From the NCBI GenBank assembly GCA_026419785.1, contig JAODTK010003688.1, positions 1 through 64,000 on the forward strand: DNA of 64,000 nucleotides, in the 5' to 3' direction. Within the stretch, counting starts at the first letter, position 1. Each line of letters opens with the position of its first letter. Under the pieces are notes generated by a model that searched no databases, was not told the origin of the DNA, and was given only the letters and a program-made list of their open reading frames with translations. This document shows, piece after piece, positions 49,066-60,970 of this stretch. The stretch is from Sclerodactyla briareus. Taxonomy: Eukaryota > Echinodermata > Holothuroidea > Dendrochirotida > Sclerodactylidae. The translations under genes and the position numbers were made by a program.

Positions 49066-49496
49066 TTAAAGGGCCGGTCTCACTATAACGCTTTTCTATC
49101 GTTCGCTTACCCGATCTTTTTAGATTTCAGGCTGAACCAGCAAGGAGAAGGGTTGTGTGGTAACAATTGTCATGAATACTAGTACATTCTCACATACCTT
49201 CTCAAGATCGAATGTGTTCGAAAAAAACCTCATTCCCTAAATGACGTCATATCGAAAATTGGTAGAGTCGAACGATAAATCGTTGAGCTCAACGATCAAT
49301 AGAATATGTGATTATCCAAACGCCGGGAAGGGCTTTTCCACATTGGAATGGTTTGGCAAATAGCGAAATAGTCCTCCATTCATGTGGCAAGGTGTTCCAG
49401 CCGTCATGATCTTATAGGCCCCGGTATAACTCGCCTGACCCAATATATTCGGATCGTTGCACGACACGATATCGTTATAGTGTGACCGTCCCTTAA
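49066..49496. mobile_element. TTAA-flanked MITE-like element
   Basis: The left end TTAAAGGGCCGGTCTCACTA+TAACG is mirrored by CGTTATAGTGTGACCGTCCC+TTAA at the right. The terminal inverted repeat is about 20 bases and TTAA is present at both borders, the target site used by piggyBac-type transposons. The interior (about 430 bases) has no transposase; the open frame inside is without a domain. Non-autonomous piggyBac-like status is an inference from TTAA. Confidence 0.75.
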
Positions 49497-49679
49497 GAGA
49501 ACTAATTGTCATAATCAGGGTAACGTGGGTATACCCTGGTCGAAGAGGGACAGAGATGAGCATGCCGATTCGCTCATAGTAAACGTTCTTGTTGCTTTTT
49601 TTCCCCACTCACCTATCCCACTCATATAGCATAATATAGTATTCGTCGAAATCAGGACCCCGGGTTGATTGACTTTCCA

Positions 49680-49990
49680 TTCTAATTGTCATGTTTTCGG
49701 GACCATCTTTTGTCCCCACCCACACGTTCGTGTATCGCGGACTAACTCTGTATTGGGCATATTTTAAAACATTCTGAGTAAATGTTTACCCAGCCTGGGT
49801 AAAACAAATTGCTAAGTGTATTTGTACCCACAATTTTTGCTGCGGGAGAGCAGCTCGACAAGTCTCATGTCTCTCCGTCCATTCGTTCGTTCGTTCGTTC
49901 GTTCGTTCGTTCGTCCATTCATTCGTTCCTTCGTTCGTCACGTTCATTTCATAACTTCTAAACCTGACATGCGATCATGTTGAAACTGTG
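49680..49990 (+). repeat. Composite repeat R4 with (TTCG)n tail, copy 2
   Basis: TTGTCATGTTTTCGGGACCA, TTTGTCCCCACCCAC and CTAACTCTGTATT, then GCTGCGGGAGAGCAGCTCGA, CATGTCTCTCCGTCCATTCG and an array of TTCG units (49876-49935). The order is that of copy 1 at 11640-12415, but the middle is shorter. Confidence 0.7.
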
Positions 49991-51155
49991 GTGGATGAAG
50001 CTTGCTACTGCAGCTAAATTTTTTTAATGTTCGCATAGTGTTATTAGATTTTTTAATTAAATCCAATTATTAACCAACCCCAATATTCCATTCCACTTTT
50101 ATCTTGAGCTCTCCTGCTGCCGAGACAAGTTGGTTTACATTACTCCAATCCTCCATGCTGAGCGCAGGTGTTTACCTTACTATCAGAAGGGTCCAGTTCT
50201 GCATAATAGTGACAATAACTATTGTTCAGGGGGTTGATTTGTCTTCCATCCCATCTCGCCCTAGTTTACCATTAGACCCTGCCTCCCACGGATTTGTTTA
50301 CATTACCTCTCTGTCCAATTGTCTCATGGTGACCTAGAAATGGGGCTTGTGCGCACTCCCCCCACCTAAATGCTGTGTTGATGGTACTTGTGATTGGTTC
50401 CACTAGAAGTGTCAACAATGTTAGATATTCATTTCTGTGGGAATGTGTTTTCCACTGTTCACTGCCAAGGCTTAGGAATGGGCACTGATAAGCAAATATT
50501 AGGGCTACTGTGTAACATGTTCCATTCCCCCATTCCAGGGTTATTACAGATGTCAGTAGATGTCAGTTTAATGTGAACAAACGATAAAGTGAATGGCGAA
50601 AAAAATGCAGTGTATTTGCCACGAGAGTTTTGCTGCCGCAGCTACCAAACGTTCCGACGTGCACTCGTTTGAGTGTAAAAAACCCTTCCTGCTACTGGTT
50701 CAATTGGTTCATGTGAGAAGCATGCACTGCGGTTAGCCGTGTCCGTTCAGTGATTAAGGCTGGGATTCCAACGTTGCGTATGCGTGTCCGGTACTGCACA
50801 TGAAAAATCGCGAATTCATATGAACCGAGATGGGGCCAGTGTCCTGGATAGTCCAATTTAGTTGTCAAAGATAATATCCTCCAGCAGAGGCATTTTTTTT
50901 TTTTCAAAATGAAAACAAAACCAACACTGAATCGTCGAAAAATCCATTTATCATGCGTATAACGGATGCAAATTATAATCTATGTTGCCTATCGCCTTTA
51001 AGAAACAGTGGGGACGTTTATTTTCATGACCCTAGCTCTCTAATGTGGATGCCATTCGTTTGATGAAGAGGTTCACAGCAAGGCCGTCACCCCTAATATG
51101 AACCTGTTCACCATCACTCCCCCAATTCTGGTTTCTGACCATGCATTCTTCACAG
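49991..51155. other. No recognisable feature; 5' flank of tubulin copy A
   Basis: The Met-only exon and promoter expected for an alpha-tubulin gene should lie here, but I cannot identify an ATG followed by a donor with confidence. A T-run lies at 50894-50905. Confidence 0.35.
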
Positions 51156-51387
51156 CCGGAGTGATATCCGGCCACTGGGGTCAGCTGGCGCCAAGCTCGC
51201 AGTGCATGCTGGGAGCTCTATCTCTCTCTGCCCTGGAGCACTGTATCCAGCCTGAACTGGCAGAGGTCACCGGAACATGAGATCATCAGTACAGAGAATG
51301 AAACCTTCGATAAGCTTCTTCGCCGAGACTGGCTCGGGAAAGTTCGTGCCCCGATCGGTGTCTTCGACCTGGAACCCACGGTGATTG
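51156..51387 (+). pseudogene. Alpha-tubulin pseudogene A, 5' exon (residues about 2-76)
   Basis: A CATTCTTCACAG acceptor precedes the exon. Codons CWELY (TGCTGGGAGCTCTAT from 51207), then in another frame LEHCIQP (from 51234), and SFNTFFSETG-like ETFDKLLRRDWLGKV-RAPIGV lead to FDLEPTVI. The exon ends GTGATTG/GTAAGA, splitting Asp76 in phase 1. The 11-base CT-rich insertion between CWELY and LEH breaks the frame, and a stop follows at about 51277. The order and spacing match the start of alpha-tubulin (C-W-E-L-Y-C-L-E-H-G-I-Q-P). It is a decayed gene duplicate. Confidence 0.93.
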
Positions 51388-52547
51388 GTAAGATTCGCCA
51401 CAATTGTAGTTTGTTATTAGTTGGAACTTCAATTCGTTTTCGACTAATAGTGGCTGGTTTTTAGAGAATCTAGGGTACCTTGAGCACCTGAATGTCAAGA
51501 AGCGATTTCGAACAATTGTAGAACTTGAAAGTAATATTTTCCAGTTCATTACCCCTTATTGCAAATGACTAACTGCAGCAATTATACAGCACTATTAACT
51601 AAATAGACATGTTTAACTGAGAATTATATAAATTTGGATACGCTAACATCTCTATTACCCTGCGCAGTATAGCTTCGTCCGTTTCAAAATTAACAGCAGA
51701 AACCTGGATTCCATGTCAGATTACCTCCAATCTTTATCACACTCATGATGGATGCGACATTGTCCACCAGGTGCGTGGATATTTCCAAAATACTTTCTAC
51801 CCTGCGCATAAAGTTGATGGAGAACCAATGCCAGGCTTTGCCTCACTTCAGAAGTTTCCTTAGTGATTAGTTCCCTTATCTGTGGACATCCTACTTTGTG
51901 ACAAACCTACTGACCTACATCGGTGTGGATTACACGAGGCAAAGGTAGACATTAACGCACCCTCGTCTAACTTTTGACGGCGATTGAGCATTTATAGGTC
52001 ATATCGGTTTGTTGTTGAACATGACTCAGTTATTGCTATAACTTTCCCCTCATGCTTGCATGTGTCTGCGCCAAATCGTCGTCTAGCAGTACCTGTCTTT
52101 AATATCATGTCCACAACCCTGAGACTCCACAACCATGGAGTAAACCTGACACATGACACTAAAACCCACAAACTATTTAGTAACGGCTGCACTGCCTTCT
52201 GACATGCATGCAGAGAGCCTGAATTGAACATGTGAACCCTTGCGTCCAGTCACCGACAATCGAGGCGGAGGCTCGATCCCTAAATATTAAGAGTAGGCCA
52301 CGACAACTCCGTCGCAAATGAAATGGGATTTGAGTAGAGACGAAACATATGGTCCTGAATTCGTGATCGAATGCCCCCAACACGGTAATTTTTTCCCAAC
52401 AATCCACGCGCATTTATTTTGCCTCGCATAATCTCTAATGCATAATGTTAAAATTTGGAAGGGTCATGTGCTCCTGTACATGCAAAGGCCACAATTTTCC
52501 CATTACGCAAATATAAACTATACTTCATATTTTTTTCCTCCCAGCAG
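51388..52547 (+). other. Intron of alpha-tubulin pseudogene A
   Basis: A 1,160-base interval from GTAAGA to a pyrimidine-rich TTTTTTTCCTCCCAGCAG. The position and phase are the same as in pseudogene B and as in the codon-76 intron known from many animal alpha-tubulin genes. I see no gene inside. Confidence 0.88.
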
Positions 52548-53665
52548 ATGAAATGCGAACAGGCCCACAGAAACGATTGTTCCACCCGGAACAATTGATC
52601 ACTGGGACGAGGACGCCTCCATACCTACGCGAGAGGACCTTAAGTCAATCGGCAAGAATAATACATCGAGCAGTCCTAGAGCGGACTTTCGAAACCTCGA
52701 ACAATGCACCGCCGGTCAGGGGTTCCTTATCTTCTATCTTCCAAACTGCGCGGAGGGGACCGGGTCCGGTTTCTCGTCCATGTTGATGGAACGGCTGTCC
52801 CAAGACTTACGGCAAGAAGAAGGCGAAGCACTCCTTCGTTATCTTCCCTTCGCCACTCACCGGGCAGCGCCCCCCCCCGTAGTGGAGCCGTACCAACGGG
52901 TACTCAGCACGCATGCGTCCTTCGAGCATTCTGAGTGTACCTTCCGTGGTCGACAAACGAGTCCATCTACGACATCTGTCGAAGGAACCTCGACATCGAG
53001 CGGCCGACGTTCTCGAACATGATCGTCTTTAGCGCAGTGTGTCCCCGAGTATCACTGCGTCGCTCCGCTTCGGCGGCGCTCTCACTCAACGTCGACCTCT
53101 CCGATTTTCAGACCAACCTCGTCCCCTATCCCCCAATTTCCACTTCCCTCTGGTCACATATGCTCCTACCTCTCCAAAGAAAGGCCTATCACGAACAGCT
53201 TAGCATCACCCAGCTTACGAGCGCGTGCTTCGAGACATCGAACCTGATGGTGAATTGTGATCCGGAGCGCGGCAAGTACATGGCCTGCTGCCTGCTCTAC
53301 CGCGGAGACGTCTTCCCCAGCGAAATAAACAAAACCGCGGTCCCAGACCCTCAAAGACCTACAGGTCCATCCCAGTTTTGTCGAATGGCGCCCGGTCGGC
53401 TTCAATCCGGAATCAACTTCGAGAGCTCCAGCGCCGTGCCCGGTTGGCGACATGGCCAAGGTCCAGAGGTCGGCTGTCTGCCTGAGCAACACCACCCGCC
53501 ATCGCGGTAGCCTGGGCTCGACTCGACCACAAGTTCGCCTGATGTACGCCAAGCGCGCCTTCGTCCACTGGTACGTCCGGTGAGGGTATGGAGGAGGGCG
53601 AGTTCATGGAGGCAGGGAGGACCTGGCGCCCCTCGAGAAAGATTACGAGGAACTTTCAACTTATG
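52548..53665 (+). pseudogene. Alpha-tubulin pseudogene A, large 3' exon (codon 76 to about 433)
   Basis: The exon opens DEMRTGPQKRLFHPEQLITG. Across frame changes it reads QCTAGQGFLIF, EGTGSGFSSMLMERLS (GTG-SG loop partly kept), PPPVVEPYQRVLSTHASFEH, NESIYDICRRNLDIERPTF, NVDLSDFQTNLVPYP, KAYHEQLSI and CDPERGKYMACCLLYRGDVF. After a decayed stretch come AWARLDHKF, LMYAKRAFVHWYV and EKDYEE. The acidic tail after about residue 433 is lost. Unlike copy B, it keeps longer uninterrupted blocks (191 codons open at 52935-53510). More than five indels and many replacements rule out function. Confidence 0.95.
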
Positions 53666-55863
53666 GGAATGAGCGCCGGATTTATAGACTCGGATGGAGA
53701 CAATGTAATATGGACATGGAAGTATTATTCGCGTGAAAAATAGGAATGAAGATGAACAGAGGACAATGGGAAAACGCATGTGGAAAAGAAAAAGATTGTC
53801 TGATTAAGGATAAGAGAGATGATGATTGAATGCTAAGAGATCAAGTTGGGGACCAAAACAACTTATATCTGAGTATATATATGACAAGGGTTTATACGAC
53901 TTCAGAAACAGACTCAGTATCGTTACATTTATAACCTGATCGTCTCCTCCGCAATCACCATATTATTATAGTTGTTTGTCTCTTGGGCGCGGGTTGTACT
54001 AAAAAAACAACAGTCCCCAAATATCGCCTCAGGGAGTAAGAGAGAGGAGGTGCCTTTCTTATAGGGACACACCATAAATGTCGGGGATGTCGAAATGTTT
54101 TCGATAACGATAGTAATTACGTTATGTGAGTCTGAACATCACCTGCAGTGACTCGCATTTTTAGTATGTTGGTAATTATTATTGATATACTGTACTCGCC
54201 TCCCCTAATTGTTTTCTCTTTTCAAATGGTTGAGTTGATCGGAATTTCATTTTGAAAAATATACCACAAATTTTATGATTCGAAAAAATATAGAAAGGCA
54301 TGTGTACCCAGCTTTTTTTCAGAGAATCAGAATGCAAGCCTCATTATCACATATAAAAAAGTTACACATAGAACTAAAATTTTCTAAAAATAAACTTGTT
54401 CGATGACTCTTACATCCTAGAAAGGTGTGAGCTGCTCCTAGCTGAGGGCGGGGGTAATTCCGCGACACCTCTGCCCCCTTCTTTCTATTAGTTTATCATT
54501 AGATTGCATTGTCGTCAGGATTCTTTTCTCCCTTAAACAGGTCCCGATTTCCCTGCCCAGCCTAAAATAGTAGTATGCTTCCCTTGTTCTTATAGAGTTT
54601 TTACAACAATTCACATTCGTTTTAGTTCCGACCAAACTGCACCCAACGCAATTACGTGACGTCGTGCAAGCACGGCGACGCGGTCGACCGATCTGGGGAC
54701 AGGGGACGTGCCCCTCATTAATAGCCTCACCATCCCGATTGGCACTTGAGGCATTCCGTGCCGCTAGACACATACTGGGGTCGCACAATTGGATAGACGA
54801 CTGGTGTAAAACTTGTTGGAACCGTAAAGAAAAAGTGTCTTTTGTTTAAAGCCGGTATTAGTCCATGGATAAGACAACAAAATGAATTGAAGTTATTATC
54901 AATCAAGTTTATGCATTAACCTAAAGAAACTAGCGGAATATAATGCCTGCGTTCTTTCGAACTCGTAATATACGTACATACGGGTTCCCAACTGGTGAAA
55001 TGCTTCTTTCGACCCAACACTTTTCCAATCAGCTGCGTTCAGCGGCCATATCGAAACTCCACTGTCTCATTGCAATGCACAGAGTATTGGTTACGCGAAA
55101 ATTCCTTGCTTTCCGACGTTCGCGACGCCGCCATAATTTGACTGAAATTGCTCCATCCGTCCGATATTTTCCCAATTAATGCATGAATTCAGGTCCTAAC
55201 CTTCTCCATCTAAAAGTTATTCACATGATTACCTATTTAATTGATGGAATTATTCGAATGACTCTCGTTTCTGAATTGAGAGTATCGAACCGTCGCCATT
55301 TTGCTACGAACATGGCAAGTGGAGGTTCTCGATAATTCCAAAGTCACCACTTAAGTCCACTTTTTGTACCGAAGAACGCGTTTTTTAGCTCGTATATCCG
55401 GTATATACCAGTTCGAAGAACCACCATAGCGTCACATGCGGTTCGTGTTATCTGAAACTACTTCAGCGATTATAGTTGAGGTAGGGATAAAGTGAGATGG
55501 AATATAGAGATGGAGGTAAGGATTTTTTCACCAACACCTCTGATTCCACGTAATTTGATAGGCCTAAATATTATTCACTAAACCATAGCAATTTCCCGCC
55601 CGGCCTCCCTGCCATTCCGCATTTGACATTGTTTTTGTGATTATTTTTAGCCAAGTATCAGAGGGTAAGGCTCAAATTGCTCATTTTCATTTCATGGATT
55701 TTTTCCTTCCTCGTGATATTTATCAATTGGGAACGCTGATTCCACATATGTCAGTTAACGACCTTGTAATTAAAGGAAGAAAATTGTCCCGTTTACGTGT
55801 AATTGAGCACTGATCAGCGAAAACAAATCCTCAAATCCCTGCCGTAAAGTCTCCCGGTCCTAA
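53666..55863. other. No recognisable feature
   Basis: Downstream of tubulin copy A. The open frames near 54438-54849 on both strands show no domain. The section 53820-54420 is AT-rich. Confidence 0.4.
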
Positions 55864-57246
55864 TAAGGGCTGTCCACTTGTGCGATACGATTACGATACG
55901 ATTACGATACATACGATAAATTTATCGGAAGAAGTCGAGTTAAAAGTGTTTTTCACTGGAGTGTTCACACCTGTGGAGTACGATACGATACGATACGATA
56001 CGATACGATAAATTTATCGGCAACGTCGAATGTTGAAAATATTCAACGTTATCGTACGATAATTTATCGGATGCGATAAATTGCGACATGCAGTGATAAC
56101 TTGCGCATTTCTGCAAATAGTATGGAACGCCAGACGGGATATTGGGGGAATTTTAGCGTGTGATTGAAAGGGGGTGTTAGTGATTAAAATACAGGGGGGG
56201 GGTTTGGGTTCTGTGAAACGTTTGGGTAGTGACGTATCGGGGAAGACATCATAGGCCTCTGAATGAGCTTCTCGGACCTATTTGCCGCAATGCACGGGAC
56301 CTACGAAACCATTAGTTCAGTTCGATACATGGAAGGCCCTCCCATATGCGATTTAGTTCGCGTGGCCAGTGTGAGATAACGAATGAAGTATTACTAATGT
56401 TGACATTCAAAGGCAGGAGATATGCGGTTGGTAGTGAGTGGCCGGTGGGAGGGGGTGTTGTGGCTGTTTGAGAGGAGCAGGGTAGGAGGGGTTTTCCAGA
56501 TGGTCTTCTCGAGCCACTGCCTGACGATGACGGAAACTTCACCCTACCCTCATTAAGGAAGAGGCAGGAAATAGAAACGAAGAAGAGGGGCAATGAACTA
56601 TTATAGGGGGTGGGGGGGGGTGGGGTGGGGTGGGGTGGGGGTGGGGGGGGGTTATTAATGTCGATTTAAGCCAAGTATTAGTCTTGTGCATCAGTGAGGA
56701 AAGTATAGGTAAGTTACCAGGTGGAGAAGCCGTAGGCATTATTCTACATGCATGTTCTTGAGCAGCGTAACCGAGCTCCAATTTCAGCTCAATTGGCTAA
56801 ATTGACTCAATAGACTGATGAGGGCTGCTTGGACTACCGCACCGTCGCAGTATTATGGGTACGATTGCCTATTACGGACTCGGATTGTCTAAGAAAAGGG
56901 TGTATTTAGGACGGGGATGGGAGGCAGCCGTGGATTCGTGATCGTCCAATTGCGACTTCGTCCAGCCTCCTACAAGTATGAGAAAGACACAAGCTTCGAA
57001 TTTCTTTGAAATTACATTCTTGGTCCTCAAAAACTCTGCAGACCCAGGGCTATTCCACGACTGAACGAAAAAAAGGGAATATTGTGCCTTTCTTAGTGAA
57101 AATCACACTGTCTCAGTTAGGTTAGGCGCCGAGACGTCGATAAAATTATCGTACGAATTTTTATCGCAAAGGGGGAACCACTCCATCACGATAAATTTAT
57201 CGTATTTTACCCGGTTAATCGTATACGTATCGCACAGTGCCTGAAC
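55864..57246 (+). mobile_element. Non-autonomous DNA-transposon-like element T1, copy 2 (inverted relative to copy 1)
   Basis: It starts TAAGGGCTGTCCACTTGTGC+GATACGAT and ends ATCGTATACGTATCGCACAG+TGCCTGAA. The left inverted end carries five CGATA units in tandem (55980-56012) and TCGAGTTAAAA, CGTACGATAA(A)TTTATCGG words. The inner sequence parallels copy 1 read in reverse complement. The two copies differ by small indels and by expansion of G tracts (56607-56652). No transposase is seen. Confidence 0.8.
56607..56652 (+). repeat. GGGGT/poly-G tract (G-quadruplex candidate)
   Basis: Five or more runs of four or more G separated by single T residues on the + strand. The tract is internal to T1 copy 2 and is absent from copy 1. 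Confidence 0.9.
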
Positions 57247-58629
57247 GCCTCGCTTTTTAATAGGTGGTCAAATGAACTAAGACACCTTGTTATACATTGC
57301 TTGGCCATGCAGGGCGGATGCCAGGGGGCAACAGGTTCCCCCTCATCAATTGGTGTCATGAAAAGAGGGAAAGCTTGAAATTGGTCAAATATATATATAG
57401 CATTATTTGCATCTCGGCCCCTCTTCGGAAAGCAAAAAATGGCCCCGGGACCCCCCCTCCCTAGACCTCTCCCCAGGACGGGCGACATCGGTGCCCCCCC
57501 CCGTCCCCCCCCCCCCCCCCCCACTATGGAAAAAGAAATCATGGATACGCCATGTCCATATGTAAACTACTCTTCATTGGAAAGACATGAAAAAGTGGAA
57601 GTGCGGTTTCTGCGAGTTATTTGGTGTTCGACATGCCTGATTGCATATACTTATTATGATTGATTCATATTGGACTCTACGGTTCAGGAAGCCAGGTAGG
57701 GATTCAAAGAACCCGGGCCCCGATCACTTTCCCGGAAAATGGAAGAGCAGAAGTCACACGGGGAAAAAAACGACTGTCACAGTGACAGAAGAGACTTATT
57801 GCAAATATTGCCGTCACACCCAGTAAAACAAGGACAAAAATTTGTTCCCATAATATTTTATTGCTCTCATGAACATAGTTACAAGCAAGGCATATTAATT
57901 ACTAAAGTCAGAAAGTATTCGTAGGATGAGAACTCAAAATGATAGAAATGAATAATACAGGCATAATCATACATATGTTATACGCATTAGCGCTGAAAAC
58001 AACCGAGGTCAAAACGAACGTATAATATCCCAATGTTAAGTAAGACAGGATAAAGAAATCTTAAAATCTTAGTACCATAACACTATCAGGACATCTGTGA
58101 AAATAATATAGGCGGCGAGTCTCTACAAGGTCACGCGAATTGGAGCGTATCAAGGGCGGCGACCATGGGGGGGGGGGGGGAGGGGGAGGGGGAGGGGGGG
58201 GGACGGCGTCCCCCGCCATATTTGGGGTGGGCGGGCGTCAATGCAAATTGGGCACCCCCCAATATTTGAGCCCCCGAATGCATTTCGCTGACACTGTATC
58301 CGACATATAATCAGCAACCATGTTTAAACAAATGCATGATGACCTAAATGAGCGAGATGAGGGAATTTGCGCCATTTTTTCGATTCCTTTTGCCGCGCTG
58401 CGGCGCGGATATTTCTGTGTCGGTAGTGTTCAGACATATGAGGTGCCTTCTGACAGACATGATGTTCCTTAACAAAAAATGCCTGAAATTTACTATGGGT
58501 TGTTCTCAATTATCAATGAGAAGAAGGGTTCTCTTCCAAATCCCTTATCGTTTACATAGGTCAGCTACACCAGCTTAAGGTATGTCTCTCCCTCATTGGA
58601 CGTTGTCAAACCAATCGCTCTCTTGAGGT
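57247..58629. other. No recognisable feature
   Basis: Contains poly-C (57503-57521) and poly-G (58167-58203) tracts and short ORFs without domain similarity. Confidence 0.4.
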
Positions 58630-59245
58630 GAAGGGGGTTGAGGACGACGGGGGTAGGTTACACCTGGCGGGATCTGTGATTTTCATTTATGTAGGGGCGA
58701 CCACTGTTGAAAGGTTGAGTGGACACTAGGTGACATACTATCACTAGGCGGGCACACGGTGCGCATCGAAAATGCAACCAGGGAACGCCCCAAATTAAGT
58801 TGTCAGAAAGACATGATTCAAAATTTCAAGTGAGTAAGGCTGTCCAAAAGTGAAGTCCAAATATTGCCTGAATGTTTGTGGAATGCCCCAAAAGTGGTAA
58901 CTCTGTTGACTTTGAAGTGAAGAGTTGGGGCGATGCGGCTAAGGTCTACCACTGGCGGGACCTATGATTTTGTTTTGGCAAAATAGGGTCTATCTGCAAA
59001 TTTAAAATAGAGTATTCGGCAACTCAATTTATGGGTGCGACACTTTTTTGAAAGTTGGTTGCGTGCACGGTGCACATACTAAGGGGGCAGGCACACGGGT
59101 GCGGGTGGAAACCCATAAAATAGTATCGAAGATTCGGCCAGGAAACGCCACAATTTCGTGAAGACCATGATTAAATTTTTGGTTGAAGACAAGTTTTATA
59201 TCCAAAGATTGCCTGGCTTTTAGATGGAAGTCTAAAGTGTCAAAT
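58630..59245 (+). repeat. Diverged tandem duplication (unit about 290-360 bp)
   Basis: CTGGCGGGA(T/C)CT(G/A)TGATTTT occurs at 58663 and 58952. GGCACACGG(G)TGCG, AACGCC(C/A)CAA and a GACATGATT/GACCATGATT, AAATATTGCCTG/CAAAGATTGCCTG series repeat in the same order. About 60 bases were added or lost between units. Non-coding. Confidence 0.75.
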
Positions 59246-59679
59246 TTTCGCGCGCACGTCGCGCGCAGTTGCGGTTTGCCGTCGGTGTTAAACTCATTTG
59301 GACGCAAGTCTGGCTCCAAGTAGGAAGTCCCTCCCGTGCGCCTGTGGTCAGCAAAGAAGATAACAACGGGGGCCGTAATCTTAAGTAAAAAAACTAAGTC
59401 CTGCCCTATCGTAAGTGATAGCTCAGAGAGTGGTCAGTGCAATGTCGATCGTTGGTCAAAATTGGTCCTACAATCTCGCGCTTCGCGCGAACCGTTCGTG
59501 GTGGTTGGCATTGTCCATTTCGACTGATCCGTTCTTGACTGAAACCTCACTTGCATCGTATTTCAGAATGTCACAGCACCAACGCAAACCTTGAAATTGC
59601 TCCCTATTGCGATAAGTTTTGGAGAACCTTCCCTGAAAAAAAAAAAATTGTTATCAATGTTAGGAATGCTGCTTGACTG
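59246..59679. other. No recognisable feature
   Basis: Contains CGCGCGC-rich words (59248-59266) and TCGCGCTTCGCGCGAACC (59475-59492). No gene seen. Confidence 0.35.
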
Positions 59680-59805
59680 TCCCATGAGGCATGGGAGTGC
59701 CGTCTGCAATGTAGGGGGTCTGGCAAACGAAAAATTTTCTTGTACGCTACGCGCCAACCTGTGGTGGCGTTCCGCTTAGATGGCATTCATCTTTCGTCCC
59801 CCCCC
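59680..59805 (+). repeat. Dispersed repeat family R5, copy 1
   Basis: GGGAGTGCCGTCTGCAATGT+AGGGGG, AAATTTTCTTGTACGCTACG, CGCCAACCTGTGGTGGCGTT and CCGCTTAGAT, ending in poly-C. Versions recur at 62245-62330 and 62440-62580. Confidence 0.7.
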
Positions 59806-60762
59806 CAACCGCCAACCACAAATCGCCGCTCTTGGGCGTATCATTTAAAAAGTCACATACGAATTTGCCTACATCCAAAGATCGGTGAAGGAGGGACTAG
59901 CAACCTGAACAATGAACGACATGATGTTACGACTCGAGGGCACTTGTCCTTTAACAATATGCAAACACCTGGATTCCAAATTGTAAACTTCAACCGCAGA
60001 AAAGGTACCAAATTCTGCTACGTTTTGGTGTTGGGTGGTGATGGGAGACCATGCAGGAACGCGGCGGGGGGGGGGGGATTTCAGATCAAGCACCTCAGAC
60101 CAGGGGGGCTGCCAATTAACAATAAACTTTCTTGAGTTCAATAATGACAGAGATAGCCCGAAAAAAGGCGCCATCGCAAATCAGCATAAATTGTTGTCTA
60201 ACATAGAACTAATACGGCCCTCCACATTTGATCCCATGGGAGTGATGGGTTCTTCTGGATGTGTGGGCGTGGTGGGTGGATGCGCTCGGCCGAATAGGGG
60301 TTCATAAGACTTTTCGTGGCCTTACGAGCAGATCAACAATCAGGTAAAATCAGTATCAGGATCAATAGACTTCATAAATATAGATAAATAGATAAATAAT
60401 AATAGACTTCAGAGATAACTTCATAAAAATAACATTACACGCATGACTCAATATGGAACGGTGCAAATGGTAGCATTGGTCTCGAGTTTGATCAAATCTT
60501 AAGGAAAACCCCGCGGAGTTTAGAGGCAATAGAATATCTGCTATAGTAGTTCGGAAAGAAGAAACGATTTACGCTAAAAGAATAAAGGAAATAAAAAAGA
60601 CTCCAAACAGCGGAAACAGGATACAGTGGAAAACGTTACGGGCGAGGGGTCTAAAAAAGCGGCAAGCATCGGCTGACAGAAGGCATCCATTCAGTAGAGG
60701 AGACAGGGGGGTGGGGTACAGGGGTCCGCACTCCCCCTTCCTTTGGTTCAGAGCTTTTTGAA
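59806..60762. other. No recognisable feature
   Basis: Short ORFs only. G run at 60064-60076, and GATAAATA-type simple sequence at 60373-60403. Confidence 0.4.
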
Positions 60763-60970
60763 ACACGAATGCATTCTACCAATAATGTGGATTAAGATGG
60801 CTTCTGGGGGGTAGTCCCCCTCCGTTCCCACGCTAGTAAGGCGGCGTGTGCGAAGGCGGATGCTGAGACACGAATGCATTCTTCCAATAATGTGGATGTA
60901 GACGACTTCTGGGGGTAAGCCCCCTCATCCGTTCCCACGCTAGTAAGGCGGCGTGTGCGAAGGCAGTATA
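60763..60970 (+). repeat. Recent 105-bp tandem duplication
   Basis: ACACGAATGCATTCT(A/T)CCAATAATGTGGAT starts at 60763 and 60868. Both units end in CGTTCCCACGCTAGTAAGGC+GGCGTGTGCGAAGGC. The two copies are nearly identical apart from a few substitutions and small indels, so the duplication is young compared with the other repeats here. Confidence 0.93.

Noticed and set aside
52704-53022. Overlapping + strand ORFs as separate small proteins
   Set aside because: They are pieces of the frameshifted tubulin A exon.
53166-53779. Minus-strand ORFs of 125-128 codons opposite tubulin A
   Set aside because: Antisense shadows of GC-rich tubulin codons, without any domain.
56607-56781. Proline/histidine-rich minus-strand ORF
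   Set aside because: Low-complexity translation of the GGGGT tract.
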